This document shows, one piece after another, positions 63,146 to 64,000 of a stretch of DNA of 64,000 bases. The stretch is from JAXDJH01 sp034663635 (GTDB lineage Bacteria > Actinomycetota > CADDZG01 > WHSQ01). The stretch covers positions 124,001-188,000 of the forward strand of contig JAXDJH010000013.1 in NCBI GenBank assembly GCA_034663635.1, written 5' to 3'. The notes beneath the pieces were generated by a model, which was not told the DNA's origin, made no database searches, and was given only the letters and a program-made list of their open reading frames with translations. Each line of letters begins with the position of its first letter. Position 1 is the first letter of the stretch. Made by a program: the position numbers and the translations under genes.

Positions 63146-64000
63146 CAGCTGCTCACCTCCACGCTTCGAGCGACCATCACGTCGCCGATCAAGTCGGGGG
63201 CGTCGAAGACGGAAAGTGTCACAGCGTCGCGGAACCACTTCTCTACGGGATGGTCTCGAACGTAACCGTGTCCTCCTAGGACCTGCACCCCATCGTCGCC
63301 TGCGAGCAACGCCGCTTCGAGAGCCTGGCCTGTCGCTTCAGCCAGATCGGAGAGAGTCGCATCGCCTCGATCGATCTTCCAGGCCGCGCGCCAGACGGAC
63401 ATGCGCGCCGCGTCCACGAGGATCGCCATGTCGGCGATCTTGAAGGAGATCCCTTGGAAGGCCCCGATGGGCTTTCCGAACGCCTCGCGCTCGATCGCGT
63501 ATTGCGATGCGTATTCCAAGGAGGCTCGAGCGCACCCCACGGCGATCCCGGCGGTCATCAACTTCGACCACAAGAGCGCCGACTCGAGGGAATCGCCGCC
63601 CAACGGCTCGGCAGCGCCGTCGAAACTAACTACCGAAGTTGGGGCCGCCTCGAGGCCGAGCTTGTCTTCAGGCTTCACTATCTCGAAGGACTCCGGAGAG
63701 ACGATCCCTGCAGCAAGACCATCTGCAGACCGACCGACGACTATCCCTATCCCGGCATCGCCCGCATTGAGAACCCCGTATTTCGTTCCCTTGACCTTGG
63801 TCGTGTCGATGGTGGTCTCCAGGGACTCGAGATCCCCAGCGGAGACTTTCTCGGCCACGGCCACGAAGGAAGCGGCAAGGCGATCCTCCGCATAGGCCGG
63901 CAGGAATCGCTTCTTCTGGTCGTCACTCCCCGCCAGGCCGAGGACTATCGCCGGCAGCCCCGACCCAAGCACGTGGTAGGCGATCCCCGGATCTCCGAAG
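63145..64000 (-). CDS. Acyl-CoA dehydrogenase, partner subunit, 5' end missing
   Basis: The last 284 residues are present; the N-terminus lies beyond the window edge and the frame is open to base 64000. It has the C-terminal domain features YAIEREAFGKPIGAFQGISF and VLGGHGYVRDHPVEKWFRDA. The middle domain is divergent (FVAVAEKVSAGD in place of the TEP-x-x-GSD region). After the helix, where the catalytic Glu would be, it reads SVFDAPDLIG, with no EGT. It may therefore be the non-catalytic half of a pair with the next gene. Confidence 0.85.
   Translation of the reverse strand, partial: FGDPGIAYHVLGSGLPAIVLGLAGSDDQKKRFLPAYAEDRLAASFVAVAEKVSAGDLESLETTIDTTKVKGTKYGVLNAGDAGIGIVVGRSADGLAAGIVSPESFEIVKPEDKLGLEAAPTSVVSFDGAAEPLGGDSLESALLWSKLMTAGIAVGCARASLEYASQYAIEREAFGKPIGAFQGISFKIADMAILVDAARMSVWRAAWKIDRGDATLSDLAEATGQALEAALLAGDDGVQVLGGHGYVRDHPVEKWFRDAVTLSVFDAPDLIGDVMVARSVEVSS

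Noticed and set aside
1..64000. tRNA, rRNA, CRISPR, insertion sequence, phage or plasmid origin
   Set aside because: No T-loop-like segments with matching stems, no regularly spaced repeats and no transposase, integrase or Rep motifs were found on either strand by eye.

Overview
The window reads as a chromosomal segment of a high-GC Gram-positive bacterium, most likely a poorly characterised, deep-branching member of the Actinomycetota. The evidence is a Stk1/PknB kinase with four PASTA repeats, a DUF5319-like protein, a Lys/Ala-rich histone-like protein, a rhomboid protease with an N-terminal zinc finger, mycobacterial-style HadA/HadB dehydratases and paired acyl-CoA dehydrogenases, a FolP2-type DHPS homologue, and many GTG/TTG starts. 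No rRNA, tRNA, CRISPR array, insertion sequence or prophage gene was seen. Genes are tightly packed, with 1-8 nt overlaps inside operons and several convergent pairs whose stop codons overlap or abut.

Layout. 1-1340: an acyl-CoA dehydrogenase and the start of a flavin-dependent oxidoreductase. 1529-8696: a seven-gene, translationally coupled LIV-type ABC transporter operon with two unrecognised membrane or secreted accessory proteins. 8693-13968: a dodecin, an MBL hydrolase, a flavin monooxygenase coupled to a PEP mutase/isocitrate lyase family enzyme, and a membrane GGDEF-EAL protein. 14208-23477: an aminotransferase-cupin pair, a VOC protein, a LysM lytic transglycosylase, a large secreted subtilase with a duplicated C-terminal domain, a histidine phosphatase with a non-canonical start, and a GH3/amidotransferase/lipoprotein operon. 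23474-30996: a LiaFSR/PspC-like envelope-stress cluster, divergent around 29018-29153, whose minus-strand arm continues into a GH38 enzyme and an acyl-CoA ligase. 31001-35926: a minus-strand run (second dodecin, MBL hydrolase, imidazolonepropionase, MarR regulator, catalase-like protein) behind a hairpin-bearing leader, then a small secreted protein.

35929-52036 is dominated by signalling. After glutamate dehydrogenase come an overlapping trio (membrane hybrid kinase, GAF hybrid kinase, REC-HD-GYP) divergent from a MerR/cobalamin-binding regulator with CarH-like B12 motifs. A minus-strand run follows (DUF5319-like, ParA, zinc ribbon, histone-like, patatin, zinc ribbon-GAF), then a plus-strand c-di-GMP operon (REC-GGDEF-LuxR, REC, pseudo-REC-HD-GYP), a prepilin peptidase and two single-domain receivers. 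The window therefore holds two complete GGDEF domains, one EAL and two HD-GYP domains, all with their diagnostic motifs.

52037-59178: the FolP2-like protein, an EamA transporter, a NUDIX hydrolase, the PASTA kinase with a coiled-coil lipoprotein, an EEP hydrolase, the rhomboid protease, and a PadR-regulated membrane protein with a palindromic operator inside its promoter. 59244-64000: a minus-strand fatty-acyl or sterol-side-chain beta-oxidation-like operon (two acyl-CoA dehydrogenases, SDR, HadA-like, HadB-like, double-hotdog MaoC). The best candidates for something undescribed are the CarH-like/hybrid-kinase/HD-GYP locus, the self-contained c-di-GMP operon with a REC-GGDEF-HTH fusion, and the LIV-type operon with its two unknown envelope proteins. 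All functions are inferred from sequence alone.
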